A stretch of 64,000 nt of DNA from Mogibacterium kristiansenii (GCF_009695905.1 NZ_VUNA01000008.1:34764-98763); one strand, 5' to 3'. Shown: positions 43,129 to 52,404, numbered from the stretch's first letter. Program-made: numbers and translations. Notes: a model not told the origin generated them from the sequence alone.

Positions 43129-43155
43129 CTGCAGAGAATTATAACACATCTGCAG
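43129..43155. promoter_or_regulatory. Palindrome around the minus-10 box of the YprB gene
   Basis: CTGCAGA (43129-43135) and TCTGCAG (43149-43155) flank 13 bases that contain, on the minus strand, TGTTATAAT, an extended minus-10 box. A regulator binding here would block the promoter. The gap 43078-43277 otherwise holds only the tRNA promoter. Confidence 0.45.
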
Positions 43156-43202
43156 CGGGCGGATAGGTCAAAATTTTGAAAACAAAAAGTTTGAAAAAGT
43201 TA

Positions 43203-43231
43203 TTGACATGAGCCCGATACTTTGCTATTAT
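43203..43231 (+). promoter_or_regulatory. tRNA cluster promoter (TTGACA-17-TATTAT)
   Basis: Consensus TTGACA (43203-43208), 17 bases, TATTAT (43226-43231, overlapping a TATAAT at 43229). Confidence 0.85.
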
Positions 43232-43277
43232 AATATGGCGACGTGAGTGAGAACGAAATTCACAAAGCAATGGAGAT

Positions 43278-43354
43278 GGCGGCGTAGCTTAGTTGGCTAT
43301 AGCGTTCGGTTCATACCCGAAAGGTCAGTGGTTCGAGTCCACTCGCCGCCACCA
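43278..43354 (+). tRNA. tRNA-Met (anticodon CAT)
   Basis: Acceptor GGCGGCG pairs with CGCCGCC, CCA encoded, T-arm GGTTCGAGTCC. The anticodon is CAT (43312-43314). The paired first base pair argues for elongator Met rather than initiator; a lysidine-modified Ile tRNA cannot be fully excluded. Confidence 0.93.
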
Positions 43355-43361
43355 CTAATGT

Positions 43362-43437
43362 GGACGCTTAGCTCAGCTGGGAGAGCATCTGCCTTACAAG
43401 CAGAGGGTCATAGGTTCGAGCCCTATAGCGTCCACCA
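43362..43437 (+). tRNA. tRNA-Val (anticodon TAC)
   Basis: Acceptor GGACGCT pairs with AGCGTCC, CCA encoded. Anticodon TAC at 43395-43397. Confidence 0.96.
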
Positions 43438-43444
43438 CTTTTAT

Positions 43445-43521
43445 GGCCGGGTAGTTCAGTTGGTTAGAATGCCAGCCTGTCACGCTGGAGGTCGACGGTT
43501 CGAGCCCGTTCCCGGTCGCCA
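43445..43521 (+). tRNA. tRNA-Asp (anticodon GTC)
   Basis: Acceptor GGCCGGG pairs with CCCGGTC with one G.U, discriminator G, CCA encoded. Anticodon GTC at 43479-43481. Confidence 0.96.
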
Positions 43522-43527
43522 AAATAT

Positions 43528-43604
43528 GGTGGGTATCGTCAAGCGGTTAAGACCCAGGGTTGTGGCTCCTGTATGCGTGGGTTCGAATCCCACTACCCAC
43601 CCCA
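43528..43604 (+). tRNA. tRNA-His (anticodon GTG)
   Basis: Acceptor GTGGGTA pairs with TACCCAC. An extra 5' G (43528) opposes discriminator C, the His identity pair, and CCA is encoded. Anticodon GTG at 43562-43564. Confidence 0.96.
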
Positions 43605-43637
43605 TATAGAGGCTATGAAAAATTAATATTGTGTTGT

Positions 43638-43712
43638 TGGGGTATAGCCAAGTGGTAAGGCAATGGATTCTGATTCCATCATGCGCAGGTTCGAATCCTG
43701 CTACCCTAGCCA
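43638..43712 (+). tRNA. tRNA-Gln (anticodon CTG)
   Basis: Acceptor TGGGGTA pairs with TACCCTA with one G.U, discriminator G, CCA encoded. Stem ATGGA/TCCAT holds loop TTCTGAT, giving anticodon CTG (43670-43672), which reads only CAG. Confidence 0.93.
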
Positions 43713-43716
43713 ATTC

Positions 43717-43790
43717 GGCGACATAGCCAAGTGGTAAGGCTCGGGTCTGCAAAACCCTCATCCCCAGTTCGAATCTGGGTGTCGCCTCCA
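43717..43790 (+). tRNA. tRNA-Cys (anticodon GCA)
   Basis: Acceptor GGCGACA pairs with TGTCGCC, discriminator T as required for Cys, CCA encoded. Anticodon GCA at 43749-43751. Confidence 0.96.
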
Positions 43791-43794
43791 CTAC

Positions 43795-43826
43795 AAAAGA
43801 AGCGAGAAATCGCTTCTTTTGTTTTT
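43795..43826 (+). terminator. Terminator of the tRNA cluster
   Basis: AAAAGAAGCGA (43795-43805), GAAA loop, TCGCTTCTTTT (43810-43820), then GTTTTTTG. Confidence 0.9.
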
Positions 43827-43918
43827 TGCGATTTTTTACAGAATCCGTATGGAAATGCGAGAACAGAAATCGTAATATAACATGTAGAAAAACGAATGAA
43901 AAGAAAGGACGGAAGCGT

Positions 43919-44665
43919 ATGGAATCACCCGGACCAATTGCTTTTACCATCGGCACGATGGAGATACGGTGGTATGGAATTCTGATTGCGACAGGCGCCA
44001 TGCTGGCGACACTGCTGGCGTATAAGCGGGCGCCGAAGCGGGGGATACAGCCGGACGATGTGCTGGATCTGGTGCTGTGGACACTGCCGATCGGAATCAT
44101 CGGTGCGCGGGTTTATTATGTGATCTTTTCGTGGAATACCCTGTATCGATACGATCCCATGGAGGCATTCAACATCCGCGAAGGGGGACTGGCGATTCAC
44201 GGCGGACTGATTTTCGGCCTGGTGACCGCCTGGGCGATCTGCCGGAAAAAGAACATTCCGTTCCTCTCCATGGCGGATCTGATCCTGCCGGGAGTGGCGT
44301 TGGCACAGTGCATCGGCCGCTGGGGGAATTTCTTCAACAGTGAGGCCTACGGCCGGCCCACCAATCTGCCGTGGGCGATTGTGGTGAACGGGCAGCACGT
44401 GCACCCTACGTTTTTGTACGAGTCCGTTTGGTGCGGACTTCTGTGCCTGTTCCTTCTCTATGTGGATAACCGGCATCGACGATTTTCCGGTCAGATTATG
44501 TGCCTGTACGGAATCCTGTACTCGGCGGAACGTTTTTTTGTGGAATCCCTGCGGACGGACAGCCTGATGCTTGGGCCTTTTCGGCAGGCCATGGTGCTCA
44601 GCGCATTTGTTTTTGTGGGAAGCATCATTCTTTATGTTTTCCTGAAGAGACGAGAAGAAAATTGA
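43919..44665 (+). CDS. lgt: Prolipoprotein diacylglyceryl transferase
   Basis: Lgt attaches diacylglycerol to the lipobox cysteine of prelipoproteins at the membrane. The 248-residue polytopic protein has the catalytic-histidine segment GLAIHGGLIFG and the Lgt signature GRWGNFFNSEAYG. The C-terminal GPFRQAMVLS region is also typical. I chose the ATG at 43919, which follows AAAGGACGG; an extension to 43826 has no ribosome site. Confidence 0.95.
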   Translation: MESPGPIAFTIGTMEIRWYGILIATGAMLATLLAYKRAPKRGIQPDDVLDLVLWTLPIGIIGARVYYVIFSWNTLYRYDPMEAFNIREGGLAIHGGLIFGLVTAWAICRKKNIPFLSMADLILPGVALAQCIGRWGNFFNSEAYGRPTNLPWAIVVNGQHVHPTFLYESVWCGLLCLFLLYVDNRHRRFSGQIMCLYGILYSAERFFVESLRTDSLMLGPFRQAMVLSAFVFVGSIILYVFLKRREEN

Positions 44666-44690
44666 AATTAAGTCTGTATGATGTTACAAT
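44662..44690 (+). promoter_or_regulatory. ychF promoter (TTGAAA-17-TACAAT)
   Basis: TTGAAA (44662-44667) overlaps the lgt stop codon; after 17 bases TACAAT (44685-44690). Confidence 0.7.
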
Positions 44691-44754
44691 AAGTATTTGC
44701 CGGGAAGAGAAGTGATTTCGGAAATACATGCGAATAAAGATTTTGAGGTGAAAT

Positions 44755-45846
44755 ATGAAATTAGGTATTGTGGGTCTCCCAAACGTGGGTAAAAGTACGC
44801 TGTTCAATGCGATTACGAAGGCCGGTGCGGAAGCGGCGAACTATCCGTTCTGCACCATCGAGCCGAACGTGGGCGTGGTGACGGTTCCGGATAAGAGACT
44901 GCAGGTGCTGCACGATATTTACAATTCGAAGAAGACCATCTACACCACCATCGAATTCTGCGACATTGCAGGTCTGGTGAAAGGTGCGTCCAAAGGAGAA
45001 GGATTGGGAAACAAGTTCCTGGGCCATATCCGGGAGGTTTCGGCAATCGTGCACGTGGTTCGCTGCTTTGAGAATGACAATATCGTTCATGTGAACGGTC
45101 ATATCGATCCGCTGGAGGATATCGATACCATCAATACGGAGCTGATTTTTGCAGACCTGGAGGTTCTGGAGAGAGCCATCGCCCGGACGCAGAAGAACAT
45201 GAAGGCGGACAAGAAGCTGGGATCCAAGCTGGCGATTCTGGAGCGGGCCAAGGAGTGGCTGGAAAGCGGAAAGAATATCCGTGCCATGGAAATGGATGAA
45301 GACGATCACGAGGTGCTGGATGAAATCGATTTGCTGACCTCGAAACCAATCATCTACGTAGCCAACGTGTCCGAGGATGAAGTGGCAGATACGGACAATC
45401 CGTATGTGAAGCAGGTTTCGGAACTGGCGGCGGCAGAAGGTGCACGCTGCGTACAAATTTGTGCGGAAATTGAGGCTGAAATGGCAGAGCTGGAGGATGA
45501 GGAACGGGAGGCGTTCCTGGAGGATCTTGGTATCGAAGAGTCCGGTCTGGACAAGCTGATCAAGGCATCCTACTCGCTGTTGGATCTCATTTCCTACCTG
45601 ACGGCAGGCGAACCGGAAGTTCGTGCGTGGACCATCAAGAGGGGCACCAAAGCGCCACAGGCAGCCGGAAAGATTCATACGGATTTCGAGAAAGGATTTA
45701 TTCGGGCGGAAACCATCACCTACGACCAGCTGGTGGAATGCGGCGGCAATCTGGGAAAGGCCAGAGAAAAGGGCTTGATTCGCTCCGAAGGAAAGGATTA
45801 TGTGGTACAGGACGGCGACGTCATCCACTTCCTGTTTAACGTGTAA
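44755..45846 (+). CDS. ychF: Redox-regulated ATPase YchF (Obg family)
   Basis: YchF is an Obg-like P-loop protein that prefers ATP over GTP and associates with ribosomes. G1 is [12 protein letters not shown], switch region [12 protein letters not shown]3 [17 protein letters not shown], and the altered G4 motif YVANVSE replaces NKxD, which is the basis of the ATP preference. A TGS domain forms the C-terminus ([19 protein letters not shown]). Length of 363 residues is standard. Confidence 0.96.
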   Translation: MKLGIVGLPNVGKSTLFNAITKAGAEAANYPFCTIEPNVGVVTVPDKRLQVLHDIYNSKKTIYTTIEFCDIAGLVKGASKGEGLGNKFLGHIREVSAIVHVVRCFENDNIVHVNGHIDPLEDIDTINTELIFADLEVLERAIARTQKNMKADKKLGSKLAILERAKEWLESGKNIRAMEMDEDDHEVLDEIDLLTSKPIIYVANVSEDEVADTDNPYVKQVSELAAAEGARCVQICAEIEAEMAELEDEEREAFLEDLGIEESGLDKLIKASYSLLDLISYLTAGEPEVRAWTIKRGTKAPQAAGKIHTDFEKGFIRAETITYDQLVECGGNLGKAREKGLIRSEGKDYVVQDGDVIHFLFNV

Positions 45847-45891
45847 ACGGACGACACACAGAAGATTGCTGAAAATTATTTGCAAAACTGC

Positions 45892-45919
45892 TTGATTTTT
45901 GCAAAAGGATTGGTATAAT
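45892..45919 (+). promoter_or_regulatory. Promoter (TTGATT-16-TATAAT, extended minus-10)
   Basis: TTGATT (45892-45897) and TATAAT (45914-45919), the latter preceded by TGG, giving an extended minus-10. The start would be near 45926. Confidence 0.65.
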
Positions 45920-45925
45920 GACTGT

Positions 45926-46016
45926 AGAGGTTATCCTTAATAATCTCTTTAATCTCTAGTCCCAATACCCTTTTTACGAAACAGACTGCTCCCCTGCAGT
46001 CTGTTTTATTTTTTGA
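45926..46016 (+). ncRNA. Candidate small RNA between ychF and the M29 peptidase
   Basis: About 90 bases run from a good promoter to a terminator with no frame of note. The RNA begins with AGAGGTTAT-CCTTA-ATAATCTCT (45926-45948), nine pairs including one G.U, then a mostly unpaired pyrimidine-rich stretch, then the terminator AAACAGACTGC / GCAGTCTGTTT (45979-46006). The unpaired segment could pair with targets. I recognise no family. Confidence 0.5.
45979..46016 (+). terminator. Terminator of the candidate small RNA
   Basis: AAACAGACTGC (45979-45989), loop TCCCCT, GCAGTCTGTTT (45996-46006), then TATTTTTTG. Confidence 0.85.
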
Positions 46017-46091
46017 AATTATTGCGTTCCGTAATGTGAACTTGAAGTGAATAATAATTTAGCACAAGTTGATAAAAAGGAATAACAGATA

Positions 46092-46100
46092 TGGTATAAT
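46092..46100 (+). promoter_or_regulatory. Extended minus-10 promoter of the M29 peptidase (TGGTATAAT)
   Basis: TGGTATAAT at 46092-46100, with TTGATA 20 bases upstream (46069-46074), a spacing longer than ideal but tolerable with an extended minus-10. Confidence 0.5.
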
Positions 46101-46145
46101 ACAAGGTAATTTACGTATACAGAGAAAACTGGGAGGTGACCGGAA

Positions 46146-47258
46146 ATGAACGATCCAAGGGATAACAAACTGGCACAAATGCTTGTGAATTATTCCGTCC
46201 GGATTCAGCCGGGAGAAAAAGTATTAATCGATTACACCGGGGAGGAGTGCGTTCCCCTGGTAAAAAGAATTGTGCGGGAAGTCTACGCTGCAGCGGGAGT
46301 TCCTTTTGTGAAATGCGATCATCCGATTGTCACTCGTGAATTCCTGATGGGATGCAGTGAGGAGCAGGTGAAAATTCAGGACGATGCGGATTTGTATCTG
46401 ATGAAACAGATGGATGCCTATATCGGGATTCGGGCGGCGGCCAATGCGGCGGAGTTCAGCGATGTGCCGGCGGAGAAATACCACCTGTATGAAAAATACA
46501 CGGCACCGAGCTTGAATGAACGGGTGGACCACACAAAGTGGGTGATTCTGAGATACCCGACACCGGCGATGGCGCAGCGCATGAACCGGAGCCAGGAGGC
46601 TTTCGAGGAATTCTACTACAACGTGTGCACTCTGAATTATTCCAAAATGAATCGCGCCATGGATGCGCTGAAGAAGCGGATGGATGAGACGGATCAAGTG
46701 AGAATCGTGGCACCGGGAACGGATGTGACCTTCTCCGTTAAAGGTATTCCTTCGGTGAAGTGTGCCGGGGAGTGCAATATCCCGGACGGTGAGGTGTACA
46801 CCGCACCGGTAAAGGATTCCATGAACGGCGTGATTACCTACAATACGCCGTCGGAGGAACAGGGATTCACCTTTGAAAATATCCGTTTTGAGATTAGAGA
46901 TGGCAAGATTGTTCACGCCACCTGTAACGATGAGGAGCGGATCAACCGAATCCTAGATACGGATGCGGGCGCACGGTACTTTGGAGAATTTGCCATCGGG
47001 GTCAACCCATACGTGCTGCATCCCATGAAGGAAACCCTGTTTGACGAAAAGATCTGCGGAAGCATCCACCTGACGCCCGGAATGTGTTACGAGGATGCGC
47101 CCAATGGAAATGAATCGGCGGTTCACTGGGATTTGGTGCTGATTCAGCGAGCGGATTACGGCGGCGGTGAGATCTGGTTCGACGGAGAGCTGATTCGGAA
47201 GGACGGAATCTTCCTGCCGGAGGATTTACGGTGCCTGAATCCGGAAAATCTTCAATAA
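46146..47258 (+). CDS. M29 family (thermophilic) aminopeptidase
   Basis: The 370-residue protein matches the AmpS/PepS family: KLAQMLVNYSVRIQPGEKVLI at the start, APGTDVTFSVKG and NIPDGEVYTAPVKDSMNG in the middle, and HWDLVL near the C-terminus, which supplies the His and Asp metal ligands. These cytosolic metallo-aminopeptidases release N-terminal residues from peptides. A GGGAGG-like site precedes the ATG. The next gene follows after 30 bases. Confidence 0.9.
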   Translation: MNDPRDNKLAQMLVNYSVRIQPGEKVLIDYTGEECVPLVKRIVREVYAAAGVPFVKCDHPIVTREFLMGCSEEQVKIQDDADLYLMKQMDAYIGIRAAANAAEFSDVPAEKYHLYEKYTAPSLNERVDHTKWVILRYPTPAMAQRMNRSQEAFEEFYYNVCTLNYSKMNRAMDALKKRMDETDQVRIVAPGTDVTFSVKGIPSVKCAGECNIPDGEVYTAPVKDSMNGVITYNTPSEEQGFTFENIRFEIRDGKIVHATCNDEERINRILDTDAGARYFGEFAIGVNPYVLHPMKETLFDEKICGSIHLTPGMCYEDAPNGNESAVHWDLVLIQRADYGGGEIWFDGELIRKDGIFLPEDLRCLNPENLQ

Positions 47259-47288
47259 CTTTGAAATACGGAAGGATGGAAAGAATAC

Positions 47289-48020
47289 ATGTGGAATCGC
47301 GTTGAAGTGAAAGCAAAAGGAAAAGCCGGATTCAAAAGAAATTATTGGAATTGCGTCGTGGTATCGCTGCTTTTTACGTTGGTAAGCGGCGGACTTAGCG
47401 GCAACGAACAGCGAATTACCCGTCAGATTGAGGAGAATTACATGGACCCGGCCACACTCTTGGGATTCATCACCACGCCGAAGGTTATCGGCGGCGCCGC
47501 GGTGGGACTGGCTATCGGTATCCTGGTGTTCGGCGCATTAGAGGTGGGCTGCAGCCGGTTCTTCCTGCTGAATCAGCTTCAGCCGGCATCGGTTTCGGAG
47601 ATGGGCTACGGCTTTAGTCACAATTACGGAAACAATGTGGGCACCATTCTGCTTCGGAATGTGTTCGTGATACTTGGAGTGATTCTCTTTATCATTCCGG
47701 GTGTGATTATGTCCTACCAGTACCGAATGGTTCCGTATATTCTCAGCGAGAAGCCGGAACTGGGACCAAGGGAAGCGTTGGATTACTCCAAGAAAATGAT
47801 GGAGGGTCACAAATTGAATGCGTTCATCTACGACTTTTCCTTTATCGGCTGGATTCTGCTGTCGATGTGCACCCTGGGCATCGTGGGAATTTTCTTTGCG
47901 AACCCGTACAAGTATGCATCGGATGCAGAGCTGTATCTGGCCATCCGTTCCGGCGAAATCAAGACACGGGACACTTCGGAGGAGCCGGAAGATGTCCATG
48001 TGAATACGTTTGAACTGTAG
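47289..48020 (+). CDS. DUF975 family membrane protein
   Basis: The 243-residue protein has four hydrophobic segments and the DUF975 pattern: an N-terminal short amphipathic region (NYWNCVVVSLLFTLVSG), GALEVGCSRFFLLNQ, the helix ending IPGVIMSYQYRMVPYIL, and the C-terminal SFIGWILLSMCTLGIVGIFFANPY. Function is unknown. It follows the peptidase gene closely and precedes the L,D-transpeptidase. Confidence 0.85.
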   Translation: MWNRVEVKAKGKAGFKRNYWNCVVVSLLFTLVSGGLSGNEQRITRQIEENYMDPATLLGFITTPKVIGGAAVGLAIGILVFGALEVGCSRFFLLNQLQPASVSEMGYGFSHNYGNNVGTILLRNVFVILGVILFIIPGVIMSYQYRMVPYILSEKPELGPREALDYSKKMMEGHKLNAFIYDFSFIGWILLSMCTLGIVGIFFANPYKYASDAELYLAIRSGEIKTRDTSEEPEDVHVNTFEL

Positions 48021-48056
48021 TAATCAATCAATAATGTGTGTAGATAGGTAAATGTG

Positions 48057-49427
48057 ATGCGAACAGAGAGAAATGAACAAGAGACTGTGAAGAAGGACGA
48101 AAAAAAGAACCGGCGAAAAAAGAAGATTGCCGGAGGCATTCTGGCAGTCGTTCTGGTAATCGGTGGCTTTGCCGCATACCGAATTTCAACGGTAAAAGAA
48201 TTTCCGAACAATGCGAAGGTGGACGAGGTATCCGTTGGCGGATTGACCGTTCGGGAAGCAGAGGAAAAAATCAATCGGGAAGCAAATAAGGTTGAATTAA
48301 AGGAAGATGATCGGGATGCGGTAACCGTAAAAACCCAATTTAAGTACGAAATCAAGGATACGCTGAAGAACCGTCAGGCGCTGTCCGTGGTGGATCCGAG
48401 AAATTACATGGGCAGCGGTGCAAATTATACCGTGCCCCTGAAGGTGATCGGCGGAGAGAAGGAAACGGCGAAGCGGATTCGGAAGGCGATTCCGGATCAC
48501 AAAGGAACCGTAGAAACAAAGGATGCCTATATCGACTACGAGACCATGCGGATTGTACGGGAAGTTCAGGGGGATACGCTGGATGTGGAAGCCTTGACGA
48601 AGGATGTGGCAGAGAACCGGGAACAGTCGCCGAACGAAATTGTTTTTACATTTAAAAGTAAAGACTACATCGCAACGCCAAAGGTGAAATTCGACGATCT
48701 CCAGAAAGAGCTGAAGTTTGCGAAATACTATCTGGCCGATGGATTGACTTTGCGGGCAGATTCCGGAGATACGGTGAAAATAACACCGAAACAGCTGTCG
48801 AAGGTGATTCTTTACACGGAGGATGGTCCGGAATACAGTGAAGAAGGCGCTCAGAAGGTGGCAAAGGAACTGGCGAAGAATTATTCCCAGGACGTGTACA
48901 CGGTGGAGACGGAAGAAGGGGCGAAGAGCCTTATCAATTACGGAATCAAGAGCAGCGTGGATGAGAAGAAAACGGCGGAATCGATTCTGAAGGCTGCGAA
49001 GTCCAAAGAAAAAGGAATTTTGTATCTGAAAGCATCCAATCAAGATTTAAGTACCCGGGTGGAGGTGAGTATCTCCGGTCAGAAGGTTTATTACGTTCAG
49101 AACGGAAAGGTGAAGCTGAAGACGTCGGTGGTAACGGGAGGACCGAACCATGCGACCCCTCGGGGAATCTTCCGGCTAGCGTATAAGGAGCGCAATGTAA
49201 CGCTGAAGGGATCCAACGGAGACGGAACGGATTATGCGTCTAAGGTAAGTTATTGGATGCCGTTCAACGGCGGCATCGGACTGCACGATGCGCCGTGGCG
49301 GAGCAGCTTCGGAGGCAGCATTTATCAGAGCGGCGGATCTCATGGCTGTGTCAATATGCCTCCGGCAAAGGCAAAGCAGCTGTTTGGATACATCGATGCG
49401 GGAACCCTGATATACGTGTATGACTGA
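48057..49427 (+). CDS. L,D-transpeptidase with peptidoglycan-binding domains
   Basis: The protein has a basic N-terminus and one membrane helix (about residues 24-44), then an extracellular region with two repeats resembling the PG_binding_4 domain, and a C-terminal YkuD catalytic domain. The catalytic motif SHGCVNMP and the upstream histidine in GIGLHDAPW are present. Such enzymes make 3-3 peptide cross-links or attach proteins to peptidoglycan. It has 456 residues from the ATG at 48057; a GTG immediately upstream is an alternative. Its presence beside the inactive PBP-like protein hints at wall cross-linking by L,D enzymes. Confidence 0.92.
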   Translation: MRTERNEQETVKKDEKKNRRKKKIAGGILAVVLVIGGFAAYRISTVKEFPNNAKVDEVSVGGLTVREAEEKINREANKVELKEDDRDAVTVKTQFKYEIKDTLKNRQALSVVDPRNYMGSGANYTVPLKVIGGEKETAKRIRKAIPDHKGTVETKDAYIDYETMRIVREVQGDTLDVEALTKDVAENREQSPNEIVFTFKSKDYIATPKVKFDDLQKELKFAKYYLADGLTLRADSGDTVKITPKQLSKVILYTEDGPEYSEEGAQKVAKELAKNYSQDVYTVETEEGAKSLINYGIKSSVDEKKTAESILKAAKSKEKGILYLKASNQDLSTRVEVSISGQKVYYVQNGKVKLKTSVVTGGPNHATPRGIFRLAYKERNVTLKGSNGDGTDYASKVSYWMPFNGGIGLHDAPWRSSFGGSIYQSGGSHGCVNMPPAKAKQLFGYIDAGTLIYVYD

Positions 49428-49465
49428 TAAAACCCGGTGACGGTGGTGACGGAAAGGAGTGCGGT

Positions 49466-51133
49466 ATGAGGTCGGAGTATCGGCGCGGAATTCTGAAATT
49501 CGGAATTGCGGCGGCCATGATTGCGGTGGCCATGGTTTGCCGTTATCTGACTAAGACAGAGGATCTCAGCGACTTGGTGTGGAATGCCCTGTCGCTGCTT
49601 CGCACCGGAATTTACCTTTCGCTAATCTATATGTGGATGCTGTCCATTCGCTTTCGGATTCGTCAGAGTCAGGTTCGAAACTATCTGATGATGACCGGAT
49701 TCCTGCTTCTGTTCTGGTTTGGATTGCGGACCTGCAAGTACAATTACGTGCACAGCATGAACGGCAGTTGCATCTGCTGGTACGGGTTCTATATCCCGAT
49801 GGTACTCATTCCTCAGATGGCGGTTTTCGTTGCCTGTTGTCTGGGCAAAAGGGAGGATTACCGGATTCCGTGGGGATATCGCCTTCTGTACATTCCTTCC
49901 ACCATCGCAATTGCTGTGGTTTTGACCAATTCCTTTCATCAAAAGGTGTTTATCTTTCCTCCGGGAGCGGAAAATCCGTTAGCGGATTACACCTATGGAC
50001 CGGCGTACTACTGCGTCATCGGTTGGATTCTGGCGGAAGTGACACTGTTCTTTGCAATTTTATTTCTAAGGAGACACAGAAGTAAGCTGAGATGGCGAAA
50101 CAGTATTGTATTCCTGCCGATTTTGGTGATGATTGGATATTCCATCCTCTATATTCGGAAGGCGCGCTTCATCTATTGGTTCGCGGGGGATATGACGGCC
50201 GCATTGACGGTAATGATACTGGCGACTTGGGAGCTCTGCATTGCGCTCTCCATTATCCCGTCCAACAGCAACCACGCCATGCTGTTCCGATATTCCACGG
50301 TGGGAGCCAAGATTACGGATTCGCAGCTGAATATCATCTACAGGTCCGAAGGGGCTCGGGTGCTCAACAAAAAAACGCTGTTGCAGGCACTGATTCGTCC
50401 CATTAACTTTGATAAATTTCGTTTGGCGGGAACGAAAATTCGAGGCGGATACGTATTCTGGAATGAGAATATTTCGGATGTTCGGAAAACGATGCAGGAA
50501 CTGCAGAGCATTCGGGAGCAGTTGCGGGAGAAGAACCGGCTGTTGCAAAGCGAGGTGAAACTGCAGGAAGAAAAAGCGCGAATTAACGAACAGATTCGTT
50601 TGTACGATTCCATTCGGAGTGAAATCCACCCAAAGCTCAGTCAGTTGGAGACTCTGCTGGAACAGATGGATGTGGATTCCATTGAGGGGTGGATGCAAAT
50701 CTGTGTGCTGGGAACCTATATTAAACGGAGGAGCAATCTAATTCTTCTGGGAGAGGAATCGGGTCAAATTCCGGTCCGAGAGCTGGAACTGTCCCTGCAG
50801 GAATCCATGGAGAATTTGAAATTATGTCGGGTTCCGGGAAATATGATTTGTCGAGGTGCCGGATATATCGATAAAGAAAATGCGGTGCGGTTATACGATG
50901 CGGCGGAATGGCTGTTGGAACAGGTTTGGAAGACCATTCGGGCGTTTATCATTACCGTGGCAATTCAAGACAACGCTGGGTATGTGGCGTTCAACGTAGA
51001 CGGAACGCCGGACGTGCTGGGAGATGCGAAAACTGTTTTTATGGAAGAATTCGGTTTGCCTTGCGATATCCAGATTCAGGAGAGGGATATTCGGATTCGA
51101 GTGGAAGTGGGAACAGGAGGAACGGAACAATGA
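49466..51133 (+). CDS. 7TM sensor protein with a degenerate histidine-kinase module
   Basis: The first 250 residues hold about seven membrane helices of the type seen in 7TM histidine kinases. A GAK-like/PAS-like linker and a coiled coil (about residues 330-385, rich in Glu, Gln, Arg) follow. The C-terminal 150 residues resemble a dimerisation domain (SIRSEIHPKLSQLE) and an HATPase fold (AVRLYDAAEWLLEQVW), but the N-box asparagine is replaced and no DxG or GxG boxes are visible. It probably senses and signals through the next protein rather than autophosphorylating. It has 555 residues; its stop overlaps the kinase start as ATGA. Confidence 0.7.
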   Translation: MRSEYRRGILKFGIAAAMIAVAMVCRYLTKTEDLSDLVWNALSLLRTGIYLSLIYMWMLSIRFRIRQSQVRNYLMMTGFLLLFWFGLRTCKYNYVHSMNGSCICWYGFYIPMVLIPQMAVFVACCLGKREDYRIPWGYRLLYIPSTIAIAVVLTNSFHQKVFIFPPGAENPLADYTYGPAYYCVIGWILAEVTLFFAILFLRRHRSKLRWRNSIVFLPILVMIGYSILYIRKARFIYWFAGDMTAALTVMILATWELCIALSIIPSNSNHAMLFRYSTVGAKITDSQLNIIYRSEGARVLNKKTLLQALIRPINFDKFRLAGTKIRGGYVFWNENISDVRKTMQELQSIREQLREKNRLLQSEVKLQEEKARINEQIRLYDSIRSEIHPKLSQLETLLEQMDVDSIEGWMQICVLGTYIKRRSNLILLGEESGQIPVRELELSLQESMENLKLCRVPGNMICRGAGYIDKENAVRLYDAAEWLLEQVWKTIRAFIITVAIQDNAGYVAFNVDGTPDVLGDAKTVFMEEFGLPCDIQIQERDIRIRVEVGTGGTEQ

Positions 51134-52404
51134 GTGGTTTCGGGGACTTCGGCACGATTGTTCAGTCGGTGGATTTGATTTTCATGTTTCTAAACTGGGC
51201 GACGAGCCTTTTCGTCGTAATCGGTGTATTGATGGCACGGGGAAAGCGGATGATGCGGGACTTGCTGATGGCACTGCTGCTCTTCGCCGTGGATTCCTGG
51301 TTTCTGCTGCTGTTTACCGGAGGCGTGGACATGGATTTTCCCAAGGCGTGGGTACTGATGCCGATTGTGCTGGCGGTTTTTATGAGCATGAAAACCGATC
51401 TCTACACCGCCCAATCCAGGAATCAGAAAATCAGCCGGTTCTCCATTCAGGAGAGTACCAATAAATTCCCAATCGGCTTGTGCTTCAGCCGACTGGATGG
51501 CCATCCCTATTTGGTGAATGCCCGGATGGATGAACTGAGCTATCGGATTGCCGATCAACCGGTGATGAATGCCAACGAATTCTTTGCTCAGGTGCAGGCG
51601 GGAAACCGGGAGGGCATTTGCCGAACGGAGAGAGACGGAATTCCCTTGCTGCGATTCCCGGATGGCCGCACATGGAGCTTTCAAAAGGAACTGTTGAAGA
51701 CCGATGGGGAAGAGATTCTGCAGATTGTTGCAATCGATACCACGGAACTGGAGCTGCTTCTGGAGAAGCGGAGGAATGAGAACCGGGAATTAGAGGAAAT
51801 CAATCACAGACTTCAGGAATACGGAACGTCGGTGGAATCTTTGGCGACGGCAAAGGAATGGCTGGATACGAAGATGCGGATTCATGACACAATCGGGCAG
51901 AATCTGATGGTAACTAAGTACCTGTTCTACGATAAGGGGGATGAGGCCCGGCGCGAAGCGATTCGCGAGAATTGGAAGAGAACGGTGAGAATGCTGCAGT
52001 ACGACGAGGATGTGGTGGAACCGGATGACGGGATGAAGTACTTCCTGGATGCGGCCCGAAAAGTAGGCGTTGCGGTTCGTCTGGATGGGTCGATACCGAA
52101 AACACCGTCGGTTCGGGAGTTGATTGCCGCCAGCGGAATTCAAATGCTGACCAATGCGGTGCGCCATGCGGATGCCCGGGAACTGTGGGTGATTATCGAA
52201 GATGAACCCATGAATTACCGAATGCTTTTCTACAACGAGGTGAAGGAGGAAGCGAAGGTCGGTTCCGGCAACGTTGTTGAGGGCGGCGGCCTTTCGGGGC
52301 TTCGAAAGAAGGTGGAGGAACTGGGCGGAATAATGTCGGTTGCTTCCGGAGAATACTTCCAAGTTGAAATTATTATGCCAAAAGGAGGTCGCGACTATGT
52401 ATAA
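51130..52404 (+). CDS. Sensor histidine kinase, NarL-partner (HisKA_3-like) type
   Basis: The 424-residue protein has three membrane helices (about 10-35, 45-63 and 73-88), a PAS-like segment, a coiled coil at 205-240, then the phosphoacceptor region KMRIHDTIGQNL with His252. The HATPase domain has the N-box IQMLTNAVRHA (Asn342) and GGGLSGLRKKV (385-395); the G1 box is atypical (YNEV for DxG). Its adjoining response regulator is of NarL/LuxR type, the expected partner. AGGAGG lies upstream in the preceding gene. Confidence 0.82.
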   Translation: MSGFGDFGTIVQSVDLIFMFLNWATSLFVVIGVLMARGKRMMRDLLMALLLFAVDSWFLLLFTGGVDMDFPKAWVLMPIVLAVFMSMKTDLYTAQSRNQKISRFSIQESTNKFPIGLCFSRLDGHPYLVNARMDELSYRIADQPVMNANEFFAQVQAGNREGICRTERDGIPLLRFPDGRTWSFQKELLKTDGEEILQIVAIDTTELELLLEKRRNENRELEEINHRLQEYGTSVESLATAKEWLDTKMRIHDTIGQNLMVTKYLFYDKGDEARREAIRENWKRTVRMLQYDEDVVEPDDGMKYFLDAARKVGVAVRLDGSIPKTPSVRELIAASGIQMLTNAVRHADARELWVIIEDEPMNYRMLFYNEVKEEAKVGSGNVVEGGGLSGLRKKVEELGGIMSVASGEYFQVEIIMPKGGRDYV

